Below, in pieces: positions 1 to 7,756 of a stretch of 37,947 nt of DNA. The notes under the pieces are model-generated. The model saw only the letters and a program-made list of their open reading frames with translations, did not search any database and had not been told where the DNA came from. This stretch comes from Phycisphaerae bacterium. Lineage in GTDB: Bacteria > Planctomycetota > Phycisphaerae > UBA1845 > UTPLA1. Where the stretch lies: assembly GCA_030432035.1 (NCBI GenBank), contig JAUIHO010000019.1, positions 1 through 37,947 on the forward strand. The letters are read 5' to 3'. Within the stretch, counting starts at the first letter, position 1, and every line of letters starts with the position of its first letter. The translations under genes and the position numbers were made by a program.

Positions 1-278
1 TTGATGCCAAGTGCCGCGATTATTTTGCGGAACGAGAATGTGCGGATCGATTCATGCATGGCACCGGCCACGGCGTGGGGTTGGCGGTCCACGAGGGGCC
101 GAGCATCAAGCGAAACTTCGACATGCAGGTGCAAGCAGGCATGGTGTTTTCGGTGGAACCGGGGCTGTATTACGAAGATTGGGGCGGTGTGCGGATCGAA
201 GATTTGGTTGCCGTGACGGACGACGGTTACGACAATCTTACGACGACGTCGAAGACGCTGCTTGAGCTAGATTACTAA
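1..278 (+). CDS. M24-family aminopeptidase (Xaa-Pro type), C-terminal fragment
   Basis: The reading frame is open from base 3 and ends at TAA 276-278, giving about 91 C-terminal residues of a gene that begins left of the window. It carries the late part of the pita-bread metallopeptidase fold: GTGHGVGLAVHE (a metal-binding His), SVEPGLYY (a ligand Glu) and VRIEDLV (the last ligand Glu). These correspond to three of the five dinuclear-metal ligands of the M24 family; the two upstream Asp ligands lie outside the window. The family removes N-terminal residues, typically before proline, in the cytoplasm. The sequence ends shortly after the last ligand, as in Xaa-Pro peptidases. Methionine aminopeptidase is less likely because of the GLYYEDWGGVRIED wording, but the missing N-terminus prevents a firm subfamily call. 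Confidence 0.9.
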   Translation, partial: DAKCRDYFAERECADRFMHGTGHGVGLAVHEGPSIKRNFDMQVQAGMVFSVEPGLYYEDWGGVRIEDLVAVTDDGYDNLTTTSKTLLELDY

Positions 279-390
279 TAATTTATCGGCAAAGGGATGC
301 GGGGCTGGTCGATATGATTCGATCGGGAACGTGTGCAAGCACTAAAGCGAAGCATGGAGGGGTAGAGGCCCTAATATTTGATAGATGCCC

Positions 391-831
391 TTAGCTAGCC
401 AAATAGCAGTCGAAGAATCGTTCGGCTGTCCAACCATCATGGTCGTCCTCGCGATGAGCCTCGGCATCGATCAGCTTTAAGATAGCACGTTCGCTACTGT
501 TGCGGGCAAGGGCCGGTGATTTCATCTCCACCCAGGTTTGAATGAACTGCGACTTCAGGTCGGGTTGCATGGAACGCGCGGCCTTTAGACACGAGAAGGT
601 CAATACGGCGGCCGACGTTAGGTCCACATCCTGATGATACGCCATGCCGAATGCGCGGGCGGCGGCATTCAGGTCGTTCACCCGCAAGATTTCCTTACCG
701 AGCAGATACCAGCCCGCTGGGTTTTGAATCGGATGATCGAGTAACTGTCGTAACGCTTGAACACGATCGTCACCGTGCAGATGCGTCGTAATCGACTGAA
801 GCTCTGCCATGTTTGGTCGCTGCTTTATCAT
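391..831 (-). CDS. Hypothetical helical (TPR-like) protein
   Basis: This is a 146-codon frame opened by ATG 831, with a second possible start at ATG 807 (MAELQS). I do not recognise the family. The sequence is alpha-helical in character. The stretch from about residue 28 to 75 (QALRQLLDHPIQNPAGWYLLGKEILRV, then NAAARAFGMAY, split here for length) alternates small and large residues like a tetratricopeptide unit. There is no signal peptide or membrane segment. No convincing Shine-Dalgarno precedes either start. It is transcribed leftward, convergent with the M24 gene, and its 5' end overlaps the smaller frame at 770-1021. Coding status is supported by length and amino-acid composition only. 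Confidence 0.5.
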   Translation of the reverse strand: MIKQRPNMAELQSITTHLHGDDRVQALRQLLDHPIQNPAGWYLLGKEILRVNDLNAAARAFGMAYHQDVDLTSAAVLTFSCLKAARSMQPDLKSQFIQTWVEMKSPALARNSSERAILKLIDAEAHREDDHDGWTAERFFDCYLAS

Positions 832-1021
832 CTTGCACGGTTACGGCTGGTGAACTTTCGAAGACGCTCCAGTCCGGCACCCATCGGGCTGGGTTGTGGT
901 CGTAACTTCGTTGTTGCTTGGCGTCAATAACATCCAGCCCGGTAATAGAACGCATGGTGAACCAAAGGTAAACACCTTTTTCGTTGGGCATTATGGGTAC
1001 TACGTCGTTGCGCCCTGACAC
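770..1021 (-). CDS. Possible small hypothetical protein overlapping the next gene
   Basis: This 83-codon frame starts at GTG 1021, with internal ATG alternatives at the MPNEKG and MRSITG positions. Its first 60 residues have protein-like composition with several Trp and Tyr (GVYLWFTMRS, RWVPDWSVFE). The last part overlaps the start of the gene at 391-831 by 62 bases in another frame. No clear ribosome binding site is seen. It may be a short upstream cistron, or the original N-terminal portion of the downstream gene now separated by a frameshift. I recognise no family. Confidence 0.3.
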   Translation of the reverse strand: MSGRNDVVPIMPNEKGVYLWFTMRSITGLDVIDAKQQRSYDHNPARWVPDWSVFESSPAVTVQDDKAATKHGRASVDYDASAR

Positions 1022-1255
1022 ACAGAGCCATAATCGGGCGTTCGCTTAGACATTAATCGTATGTTCTAAGGACATTTAGTTCCACGGTCCGGAGGTATTG
1101 GCATAAACCCTCAGGTTGACCGAGTTGAACGCATATTTGGTTGTCAATTGCGAGACATCGTAGGTCGATGACTAAAGGTGATGTAACAGTCTCATGACGC
1201 TCTAAACACATCGAGACGTCGAACCCAAATTGATGACTTGCGCGGAGGATTGGCC
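832..1255. other. Divergent intergenic region
   Basis: Apart from the doubtful small frame at 770-1021, this 424-base stretch holds no gene. It separates a leftward hypothetical gene from the rightward Hpt gene. I see no strong hairpin or near-consensus promoter. The only clear signal is GGAGGA at 1244-1249, the ribosome binding site of the Hpt gene. Confidence 0.5.
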
Positions 1256-1579
1256 GTGAGTAAAGAACAAGTATCAGGACCGCCGATTATCAGCAATCTG
1301 GGTACCGACGAAGATTTCGTCGAACTGATTCAGATGTTCGTTTCGGAATTGCCGGACCGCGTTAATTCAATGCGCAAGGCAATTGAAGAAAACGACTTGG
1401 ACGCATTGAGGCGTTACGCTCACCAGCTAAAAGGTGCGGCCGGCGGTTACGGATTTCCGACCATAACAGACAACGCACGCGTACTCGAGCAATCCAGTGA
1501 AGCGGCAGAGGACCTAGCGTCCGTACGCCAACAAGTTGAAGAACTTGCAGACATGTGTCAGCGGGCTCGGGCAAAATAA
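1256..1579 (+). CDS. Hpt domain phosphotransfer protein
   Basis: This is a stand-alone histidine phosphotransfer protein of 107 residues. The Hpt signature AHQLKGAAGGYGF lies at residues 55-67, with the phospho-accepting His at about residue 56, within a four-helix-bundle-like sequence. GTG 1256 is chosen as the start because GGAGGA ends 6 bases before it; a TTG at 1238 is in frame but lies upstream of that site. Hpt proteins shuttle phosphate between receiver domains in phosphorelays. The receiver-GGDEF gene starts about 30 bases downstream on the same strand, which suggests co-transcription and a partner relationship. No kinase is adjacent, so the phosphate source is unknown; the kinases further right are candidates by inference only. 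Confidence 0.9.
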   Translation: MSKEQVSGPPIISNLGTDEDFVELIQMFVSELPDRVNSMRKAIEENDLDALRRYAHQLKGAAGGYGFPTITDNARVLEQSSEAAEDLASVRQQVEELADMCQRARAK

Positions 1580-1609
1580 CATACGAATCGAAACGATTCG
1601 GAGATCGAG

Positions 1610-2701
1610 TTGCGTATGGAAAAGGAACGGCGAAAGAAGATTCTGGTCGTTGACGACGATCCAGCCCAGCTCGCACTGCATAAACATATGCTGCGCAATA
1701 GCGATGCGGATATCCTCACGGCAACGAACGGCCGCGAGGCGTTGGATATTGTATTGCGCGATGAGCCTAGAATTGTGGTGACCGACTGGCTGATGCCGGA
1801 AATGGATGGTCTCGAACTTTGCAGAGCATTGCGCTCGCATGAAGGAATTCGCTTTGTATATGTAATCATTGCTACCGCGAATCTCGGGGCGGACAAGGTC
1901 GTAGAAGCATTCGATGCGGGAGCGGACGACTTTGTTGCCAAGCCAGTCAATGAAAACGAGTTGCTCGCGCGACTATGGGCGGCCGAGCGAATCGTCGCGG
2001 CGGAGAGCACACTCGCCAAACGCACGCGTGAACTGCATCGCGTGAATGCCGAGATGGCCATGGCCCATCAAAAGCTCAACGTTGCAAATGAGAAATTAAA
2101 ACGCATGGCCACGACTGACGAGCTCACCGGCCTGCTCAATCGCCGCGAAGCCTTCGAACGGTTGAACGACTTCGCGCAGGCGTCTCGGCGTTACGGTCAC
2201 GAACTCGCGGCCATCATGCTCGATATCGATCACTTCAAACAATTCAACGATACCTACGGTCATGCGGCTGGCGACTACGTGTTGCGCGAGACGGCACGCG
2301 TTCTGCGAGGCCGTACGCGTACATCCGACAAAGTTGCGCGCGTGGGTGGCGAGGAATTCTTGCTGATCTGTCCCGGCATCAACGGTGAAAACGCGATGCG
2401 GTGTGCAGAAAACGTACGCGCAGCCATCGAGCATGCCACGTTTGAGTACGAGGGCGTTAACCTCAACGTAACGGTCAGCCTGGGCGTGGCTGCTTGGAAC
2501 CGCAGCTATAGTAAGCCCGACGAGATGCTGAAAGACGCCGACGAAGCGTTGTACGTGTCGAAACGTAGCGGTCGCAATCAGGCCACGCTTGCGAAGCAGT
2601 CCTGCGAAAAAACGCCCCAAGCAGAAGATAAATCGGCGGACGCTGATCCCACGCAGCCGTCCGCAGCTCTTGCCGAAAAGAAGGCGACGGCGACACCGTA
2701 A
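1610..2701 (+). CDS. Response regulator diguanylate cyclase (REC-GGDEF)
   Basis: This 363-residue two-domain regulator has a receiver at residues 9-125 and a GGDEF domain at about 166-330. In the receiver, the acidic pocket is VVDDDP, the phospho-Asp is D59 in VVTDWLMPEMDG, and K111 sits in AKPV. Between the domains a helical linker (130-165) resembles a coiled coil. The active site is GGEEF at 246-250. An RTSD motif five residues before it matches the c-di-GMP inhibitory I-site (RxxD), so product inhibition is likely. The substrate is GTP and the product cyclic-di-GMP. The C-terminal 35 residues are a low-complexity Lys/Ala/Pro tail. TTG 1610 has GGAG six bases upstream; ATG 1616 is the alternative. 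It probably forms an operon with the Hpt gene in front of it. Confidence 0.93.
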   Translation: MRMEKERRKKILVVDDDPAQLALHKHMLRNSDADILTATNGREALDIVLRDEPRIVVTDWLMPEMDGLELCRALRSHEGIRFVYVIIATANLGADKVVEAFDAGADDFVAKPVNENELLARLWAAERIVAAESTLAKRTRELHRVNAEMAMAHQKLNVANEKLKRMATTDELTGLLNRREAFERLNDFAQASRRYGHELAAIMLDIDHFKQFNDTYGHAAGDYVLRETARVLRGRTRTSDKVARVGGEEFLLICPGINGENAMRCAENVRAAIEHATFEYEGVNLNVTVSLGVAAWNRSYSKPDEMLKDADEALYVSKRSGRNQATLAKQSCEKTPQAEDKSADADPTQPSAALAEKKATATP

Positions 2702-2746
2702 CGTACGGCAAAGATCCAGCCCTGGTAGAAGGGCTCAAGGGGATGA

Positions 2747-3241
2747 ATGTCGTACTTGCCGTGCACGCCGATTGCGATCATGCTCGCGATTATGTCGCGC
2801 AACTACCAACCGATCATCGATTCAGTTGAGCCCGGCCTTTCCCGCCCCGCAGCGATGCGCGCTGTGGTGGACGGGATATGGGCCGCCTTCGCCAATGCAG
2901 GAGTGTCATGGGTGGGTTTCTATTTACACGAGAGCGGTGACGAGCTGGTTCTCGATTATCGCCGCGATAAGCCGGCGTGTTCGCCCATCGGCATGCACGG
3001 TGCCTGCGGTAAGGCGTTCAAAGACGCTAAGCCGCTCGTCGTGCGCGACGTCAAGGATTTGGGTGAGAATTACGTCGCGTGCGATCCTCGCGATCGGAGC
3101 GAGGTCGTGTTGCCGTGTATCGATGCGACCGGCAAGTGCTGGGGTGTTCTCGATTTAGATAGTTTCGACATCGGAGCGTTCGACGATTCGGATGTGAACG
3201 GACTAACCCAGTTGCTCAGAAAAGCAGGTCTTACGGTTTAG
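2747..3241 (+). CDS. msrC: Free methionine-(R)-sulfoxide reductase (GAF-fold)
   Basis: This single-domain GAF protein of 164 codons resembles E. coli fRMsr (YebR). All three cysteines of that family appear in matching context: C78 in PACSPIG, C87 in GACGKAF and C112 in YVACDP, followed by SEVVLP and GVLDLDS. The enzyme reduces free methionine-R-sulfoxide, with electrons normally supplied by thioredoxin. A plain signalling GAF domain would not be expected to keep these cysteines. ATG 2747 has AAGGGG just upstream at four-base spacing. ATG 2792 (MSRNYQ) aligns better with the family start, so the first 15 residues are doubtful. The gene lies 45 bases behind the diguanylate cyclase on the same strand; whether the two are functionally linked is not clear. 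Confidence 0.82.
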   Translation: MSYLPCTPIAIMLAIMSRNYQPIIDSVEPGLSRPAAMRAVVDGIWAAFANAGVSWVGFYLHESGDELVLDYRRDKPACSPIGMHGACGKAFKDAKPLVVRDVKDLGENYVACDPRDRSEVVLPCIDATGKCWGVLDLDSFDIGAFDDSDVNGLTQLLRKAGLTV

Positions 3242-3254
3242 CGTTTTCGGATGC

Positions 3255-4181
3255 CTAAACGACGGCGCGCCAGAATGCCTCGTATCGATCGCGAAGCTCG
3301 GTGTGCCGCGAATGAATCAACCCCGCAATCAGTTCAGCTGTATCTATCAACCGTGGCCCCGAGCGATTGAACAAAGCGTTTCCATCGCAGGCGAAGACTT
3401 GCTTCTTTCGAACTGCCGTAAGTTCTGACCAACCGGGATGCTTCGATATATCGCTGATGGTCGTGGCAGCACGTTCCAAATCAAAGCCGCAGGGTGCGAC
3501 GAGAATTACGTTGGGGTCGGCGTCGCCTAACGCATCCCATTCGATTACGCCGCTGTGACTGCCGGGCTTTGTTATACAATTGATGCCGCCGGCGGCTTCG
3601 ACAATTTCCGGCATCCAATTCGCAGCGGCCATCAATGGTTCGGTCCATTCAATGCAAACCACGCGAGGCGGCGGTAACGCATCGCCGGCATCGTCCGTGG
3701 CCGTTAATGCTTGTAGCCGCGACTTCAGTGTGGCAACGAGAGAATCGGCAGCGTCAATGCTGTCGCAAGCCGTGCCGACGCGTTTGATATCGCGAAACAC
3801 GTCTGCTAACGATCGCGGGTCGAGCGTGACCACCGTTGCATCGGTTAACGCATCGTGTGCATCAACCACGGCACGCAGATCTTTCTCGCTGATGGCGCAC
3901 ACTTCGCATTGGGCTTGCGTAATGATGACATCGGGTTTGATCGCAACCAACTTGTCCGCGTCGATTTCGTAGAGCGGCTCACCGCGTTGTAGTTTCAATC
4001 GAACCTGTTCGTCGATGGCCGCGCTGGATTGCGTATCATCGATTAACGAACGCGTCAGCCGCGGTCGATCGAGGACATCCGTTGGGTAGTCGCACTCATG
4101 ACTGATGCCGACGAGTTGATCGGCCAGATCTAACTGGCTGGCGATTTCTGTAGCGGCGGATAATAAAGATGCGATTCGCAT
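3255..4181 (-). CDS. Cobalamin-binding-like periplasmic-binding-fold protein without signal peptide
   Basis: This 308-residue protein belongs to the BtuF/FepB-like (PF01497) helical-backbone binding family. It begins directly with the mature fold (RIASLLSAATEIA) and carries the typical SHECDYP segment near residue 28, then DVIITQAQCEVCAIS near residue 84. No signal peptide or lipobox precedes this, a pattern common in a large group annotated as cobalamin-binding proteins, so it may be cytoplasmic. No BtuC or BtuD transport partner is adjacent. The gene ends 13 bases from the convergent fRMsr gene. It is transcribed in the same direction as the rhodanese gene upstream, about 85 bases away. The ligand is inferred from family naming, not shown by the sequence. 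Confidence 0.8.
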   Translation of the reverse strand: MRIASLLSAATEIASQLDLADQLVGISHECDYPTDVLDRPRLTRSLIDDTQSSAAIDEQVRLKLQRGEPLYEIDADKLVAIKPDVIITQAQCEVCAISEKDLRAVVDAHDALTDATVVTLDPRSLADVFRDIKRVGTACDSIDAADSLVATLKSRLQALTATDDAGDALPPPRVVCIEWTEPLMAAANWMPEIVEAAGGINCITKPGSHSGVIEWDALGDADPNVILVAPCGFDLERAATTISDISKHPGWSELTAVRKKQVFACDGNALFNRSGPRLIDTAELIAGLIHSRHTELRDRYEAFWRAVV

Positions 4182-4265
4182 GTTGATCAGGTAAGTAAGA
4201 GATGCGTTGTGGTCGTACCGACGTTGCGACCAACGCCAAATTACATAATTGACGTCGCCCTCAAA

Positions 4266-4643
4266 CTATTCATCGTGAATGATCGGCAGGCCCGCTTCGC
4301 GCCAGCCTCGATAACCACCGTCCATCGAAATCACGTTGGTATAGCCCATCTTTTGCAGGCTTTCGGCAGCAAGGGCCGAGCGATAGCCGCCGCCGCAATA
4401 CAATACTAATTCGGTGGATGTGTCCTCGATGTGTTTTTCGATATCGCGTTCGATCACGCCCCGCCCCATGTGGACCGCCCCCGGAATATGACCGGCGGCG
4501 TATTCGCTCTCTTCGCGCACGTCGATCAGCATGAAGTTTTCCTGCGCTTCCATTCGGCGACGGATCGTGTCGATATCGGTTTCTTTAACGTTCGCTTTTG
4601 CATCGTTGACGAGATTGACGAACCGTTGGGTGTGGTGGCTCAT
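4266..4643 (-). CDS. Rhodanese-like sulfurtransferase
   Basis: This is a single rhodanese domain of 125 residues. The MLIDVREESEYAAGHIPGA block lies at about residues 38-56. The six-residue active-site loop CGGGYR is at 83-88, with Cys83 as the expected persulfide carrier. The C-terminus has the usual GGYRGW motif. Such proteins move sulfane sulfur from thiosulfate or a protein persulfide to an acceptor. The start is placed at ATG 4643; a TTG at 4664 would add seven residues (MQVRTTT) with no better ribosome site. There is no signal peptide, so it is probably cytoplasmic. It is divergent from the hydrolase-OsmC fusion, and both proteins have thiol or sulfur chemistry. Confidence 0.9.
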   Translation of the reverse strand: MSHHTQRFVNLVNDAKANVKETDIDTIRRRMEAQENFMLIDVREESEYAAGHIPGAVHMGRGVIERDIEKHIEDTSTELVLYCGGGYRSALAAESLQKMGYTNVISMDGGYRGWREAGLPIIHDE

Positions 4644-4836
4644 GGTTGTTGTTCTCACTTGCAAGGCTTGGTTACGAATGGTGTATCAATTCTCGGCGGG
4701 CTGCATGTACCCGCATCGATATTTCGCTGGATTCCATTTTGGCTGGTGCGGCGCTACTTGTCGATTGCCCGGCTTCTCACACGTACTATGATCACGAGAA
4801 AGCCAATAGCGCGCAATCATTAACAGGGGCATGACG

Positions 4837-6060
4837 ATGCAGGTTTCTCAGGGGCGAAAGATCGAGTTCGAAGGCTCGCAAGGGCACAAATTGGCCGCCC
4901 GGCTCGATATGCCGTCGGGCACACCTCGCGCATTCGCTGTGTTTGCGCATTGCTTCACGTGCACCAAGGACATTCCGGCGGCCACGCGGATTGCTGAAGC
5001 CCTGGCGCGCTTGGGCATTGCCGTGTTGCGTTTCGATTTCACCGGCCTCGGTTCGAGCGAGGGCGAATTTGCTAACACCAACTTTTCGTCAAACGTTGAA
5101 GACTTGCTATGCGCGGCCGACTGGCTCGCACAGTATTATCAGCCGCCTGCGCTGATGATCGGGCATAGCCTGGGCGGGGCGGCGGTGTTGGCGGCGGCAA
5201 GCCAACTGCCCGATCTCGTCGGCGTCGTCACGATCGCTGCGCCTGCAGAGCCGACCAATATCGAACGACTGATCGCACCACAACGCGACGAGCTAGAATC
5301 CAAGGGCGAAGCCGAGATCATGGTGGCCGGTCGACCGATCAAGATTCGCAAGCAGTTTCTCGATGACATTCGCTCGCACACGCTGCGCGACAAAATCGCG
5401 GCGATCGAGTGCCCGTTGCTCGTGATGCATAGCCCGAAGGATAACGTCGTCGGAATCGAGAACGCGCAGGCGATTTTTGATGCGGCCGTGCATCCGAAGA
5501 GTTTTGTTTCGTTGGCCGAGGCCGATCACCTTATCAAGCGGCGGCAAGATACCGATTACGTTGCGGCAGTGCTAAGCGCCTGGGCCACGCGATACCTGCC
5601 CGAGGAAACGCAGCGTCCGCGCGATAATGAAAGCGGCGTCGTGACGGTCGGCGAATCGGGGCTGGGTAAGTTCCATCAAGAAGTGTTGGCCGGCCGGCAT
5701 CGGCTGGTCGCCGATGAGCCCGTCGGAATTGGCGGCGATGATGCCGGACCGGGGCCTTACGAATACGTGCTGGCCGGGTTGGGCGCGTGTACGTCGATGA
5801 CGCTGCGGATGTATGCCGAGCATAAGAAGCTGCCGCTGGAACGCGTCTCGGTCACGCTCACGCACGAAAAGATTCACGCCAAGGACTGTGCCGAGTGCGA
5901 ACAGCGCGAGGGCAAGCTCGATCACATTCATCGCACCATTGAAATCGTGGGGGATTTAACCGACGAGCAGCGCGAACGCATGCTGCAAATCGCCGACCGT
6001 TGCCCGGTGCATCGCACGCTTGAATCGCAGGTGCATATCACGACGGCGGCGATGGCGTGA
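4837..6060 (+). CDS. Bifunctional alpha/beta hydrolase - OsmC family protein
   Basis: This is a natural fusion of 407 residues. Residues 1-255 are an alpha/beta hydrolase: nucleophile Ser111 in GHSLGG, acid Asp202 in HSPKDNVV, and His231 in EADHLI complete the triad. Residues 270-407 form an OsmC-type domain. Its two conserved cysteines are C318 in GLGACTSMT and C389 in DRCPVHRTL, which in OsmC/Ohr proteins reduce organic hydroperoxides. The arrangement is a known family (alpha/beta hydrolase/OsmC). ATG 4837 is preferred over ATG 4831 because AGGGG (4825-4829) then sits seven bases away. An additional Cys pair (KDCAEC) lies between the OsmC cysteines. The gene runs convergent to the c-di-GMP gene, ending 28 bases from it. 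It is likely a cytosolic oxidative-stress enzyme; the hydrolase substrate is unknown. Confidence 0.92.
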   Translation: MQVSQGRKIEFEGSQGHKLAARLDMPSGTPRAFAVFAHCFTCTKDIPAATRIAEALARLGIAVLRFDFTGLGSSEGEFANTNFSSNVEDLLCAADWLAQYYQPPALMIGHSLGGAAVLAAASQLPDLVGVVTIAAPAEPTNIERLIAPQRDELESKGEAEIMVAGRPIKIRKQFLDDIRSHTLRDKIAAIECPLLVMHSPKDNVVGIENAQAIFDAAVHPKSFVSLAEADHLIKRRQDTDYVAAVLSAWATRYLPEETQRPRDNESGVVTVGESGLGKFHQEVLAGRHRLVADEPVGIGGDDAGPGPYEYVLAGLGACTSMTLRMYAEHKKLPLERVSVTLTHEKIHAKDCAECEQREGKLDHIHRTIEIVGDLTDEQRERMLQIADRCPVHRTLESQVHITTAAMA

Positions 6061-6088
6061 CGGTGATAGGTGGCAATGATGAGAGTGA

Positions 6089-7606
6089 TTAACTAAACGT
6101 CGCCAACGCCGCGTCGACGATATCCGGGCTGAACTGGCGACCGCGCTCGTTGCGGATCTCGACGAGAGCGTCGCCGATCGACCGGCTATCTCGATAGGGG
6201 CGACACGTCGTCATTGTCGTTAGCGCATCGGCGACCTGCAAAATTTGTCCGCCCATGTGGTCGTTCTGTTCATTGCTATCGCGAAGCTGATCAAAGCGAC
6301 GGTGATGCGTGCGAATCGAATCGCACGTCTCCTCGTCAAAGCCGGCGATGGCGGCCATTTCGGCACCTTCGGCGGCGTGCCGGTCGATCACGCGGCGTTC
6401 TTCCGGCGTTAGCGGTCCGGGCTTGGCCAGCACGTCTTCCGGAACAAATATCTTGCCGATGTCGTGATACTTGCCCGCGTTCTTAAGCGGGATCAACTTG
6501 TTGTTCGCGATACCGAGCGTGCTCCCGATGGTGATGGCAAGTTCGGCTACGGCGTACGAATGGCTCGTAATCTGTTCGAACTGAGTGGCGCCAAGGTTAT
6601 CGCTGTAATGATTGACGGCTTCTCGCAATATACCGTCCGGCTGATGCTTCGCGTCTTCGATGAGCCAGCTAAACTCGGCCTGTCGCCAATGGCAAACGCG
6701 ATTGCGACCGTGCTCTTTGGCGAAGTAAAGCGCCTGATCCGCACGAGCGACTACCTTCTGTTCGAATTCTGTTGCTGGTGCAGTGGCGACCCCGACACTT
6801 ATGGTGTTGGTGAGGCATTTGCCTTCAAACTTGGTGCGGACCGCTTCAATACGATGTCGCAATTCCTCCGCAAAGACCATCGCATCGACATGGTTGGTGT
6901 CGAATTTGATGATCAGAAACTCTTCGCCGCCCCAACGCGCACACACATCCGAGCAATCCGCTTGCGTGCGGATAGCTTCAGCGATGTTACGCAGTACCTG
7001 ATCGCCACAGGCATGGCCGTGTTCGTCGTTGACGTTTTTGAAGTGATCGATATCGAAGAGTATCGCTGCAATGTCACCGCGTCGGTCGAGTATTGTGCGA
7101 CCATTACCGGCGAGCAACTCATCGGCAGCACGTCGATTGGCCAGACCGGTGAGCGAATCACGATACGCCATATTCTGCAAGCGGCTGATTCGACGCTGAA
7201 GGCGTCGTCGCTCGTTCGCATTATTACGATGTGTCTTGAGGGCGGTCCTGATCGACGCGTCCAGTTTTTCCGGATCGATCGCGTCGTCTTTATTCAGAAA
7301 GTCGCGGCTGCCGCTGCGCATGCTGCGAACGGCGACATCCTGTCGGTCGCTTCCTGACATGGCGATATACGCACATTCCGGAAACCGTTGCGACAGGCGT
7401 TCGATAAGATCGTCCGCAGTGACGGTAACGAGGTTGAAATCGACGAGGGCCACATCGAAAGTTTCCCGATCGAGGGCGGCGATACATGCCGCTTCGGATT
7501 CCACGAACCGAACGCGATCGTCCGGGCGGTATTCCGACAAGATGCGCGCGAGTAAATCCATATACTCGCGATCATCATCCACGATGAGGATCTTCAGACC
7601 TTTCAA
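6089..7606 (-). CDS. Response regulator with GGDEF and degenerate HD-GYP domains
   Basis: This 505-residue, three-domain c-di-GMP regulator is numbered from TTG 7606, which has GAGG seven bases upstream; a TTG at 7663 would add 19 residues. The receiver spans 3-120, with D56 in LVDFNL as phospho-acceptor. The GGDEF domain spans about 145-305, with GGEEF at 226-230. The RxxD I-site is lost, because an Asp occupies the Arg position. An HD-type hydrolase domain follows at about 340-500. Its H349, HDIGK (381-385), H410, HH (434-435) and VAD (D460) metal residues are kept. The GYP signature is replaced by an unrelated FDQLRDSNEQ stretch, although CRPYR downstream is kept. It may make c-di-GMP, degrade it, or have a regulatory HD domain. 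It sits downstream of the kinase/receiver pair in the same direction. Confidence 0.9.
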   Translation of the reverse strand: MKGLKILIVDDDREYMDLLARILSEYRPDDRVRFVESEAACIAALDRETFDVALVDFNLVTVTADDLIERLSQRFPECAYIAMSGSDRQDVAVRSMRSGSRDFLNKDDAIDPEKLDASIRTALKTHRNNANERRRLQRRISRLQNMAYRDSLTGLANRRAADELLAGNGRTILDRRGDIAAILFDIDHFKNVNDEHGHACGDQVLRNIAEAIRTQADCSDVCARWGGEEFLIIKFDTNHVDAMVFAEELRHRIEAVRTKFEGKCLTNTISVGVATAPATEFEQKVVARADQALYFAKEHGRNRVCHWRQAEFSWLIEDAKHQPDGILREAVNHYSDNLGATQFEQITSHSYAVAELAITIGSTLGIANNKLIPLKNAGKYHDIGKIFVPEDVLAKPGPLTPEERRVIDRHAAEGAEMAAIAGFDEETCDSIRTHHRRFDQLRDSNEQNDHMGGQILQVADALTTMTTCRPYRDSRSIGDALVEIRNERGRQFSPDIVDAALATFS

Positions 7607-7627
7607 CTTTTTGCCTCGACACACGAG

Positions 7628-7706
7628 AAGAAGTGTTCGTGTAATTCTCGTCGGTCGAGGCAAGGTGCGAACTTAAGGATGCGAACGCAGATATTAAGAA
7701 GTGTTC
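7628..7706. repeat. Pair of 11-bp direct repeats, possible operator
   Basis: The sequence AAGAAGTGTTC occurs at 7628-7638 and again at 7696-7706, in the leader of the receiver-GGDEF-HD gene and just after the single-receiver gene. Each copy contains the short palindrome GAA-N3-TTC. The first copy also lies between the arms of a 7-bp inverted repeat (ACGAGAA 7623-7629 / TTCTCGT 7645-7651). A regulator-binding function is only a suggestion. Confidence 0.35.
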
Positions 7707-7756
7707 AGGCTATGCGGACTTGAGGTTCCCCCCTTAACCTGTTCGCGATTATCCAT

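Noticed and set aside
4205..4240. Weak GGTCG/CGACC hairpin between rhodanese and cobalamin-binding genes
   Set aside because: Only about five pairs with a long loop and no T-run; not enough for a terminator call.
6464..7357. Long plus-strand frame of 297 codons
   Set aside because: It is antisense to the GGDEF-HD gene, whose domains are clear on the other strand; no family resemblance or ribosome site.
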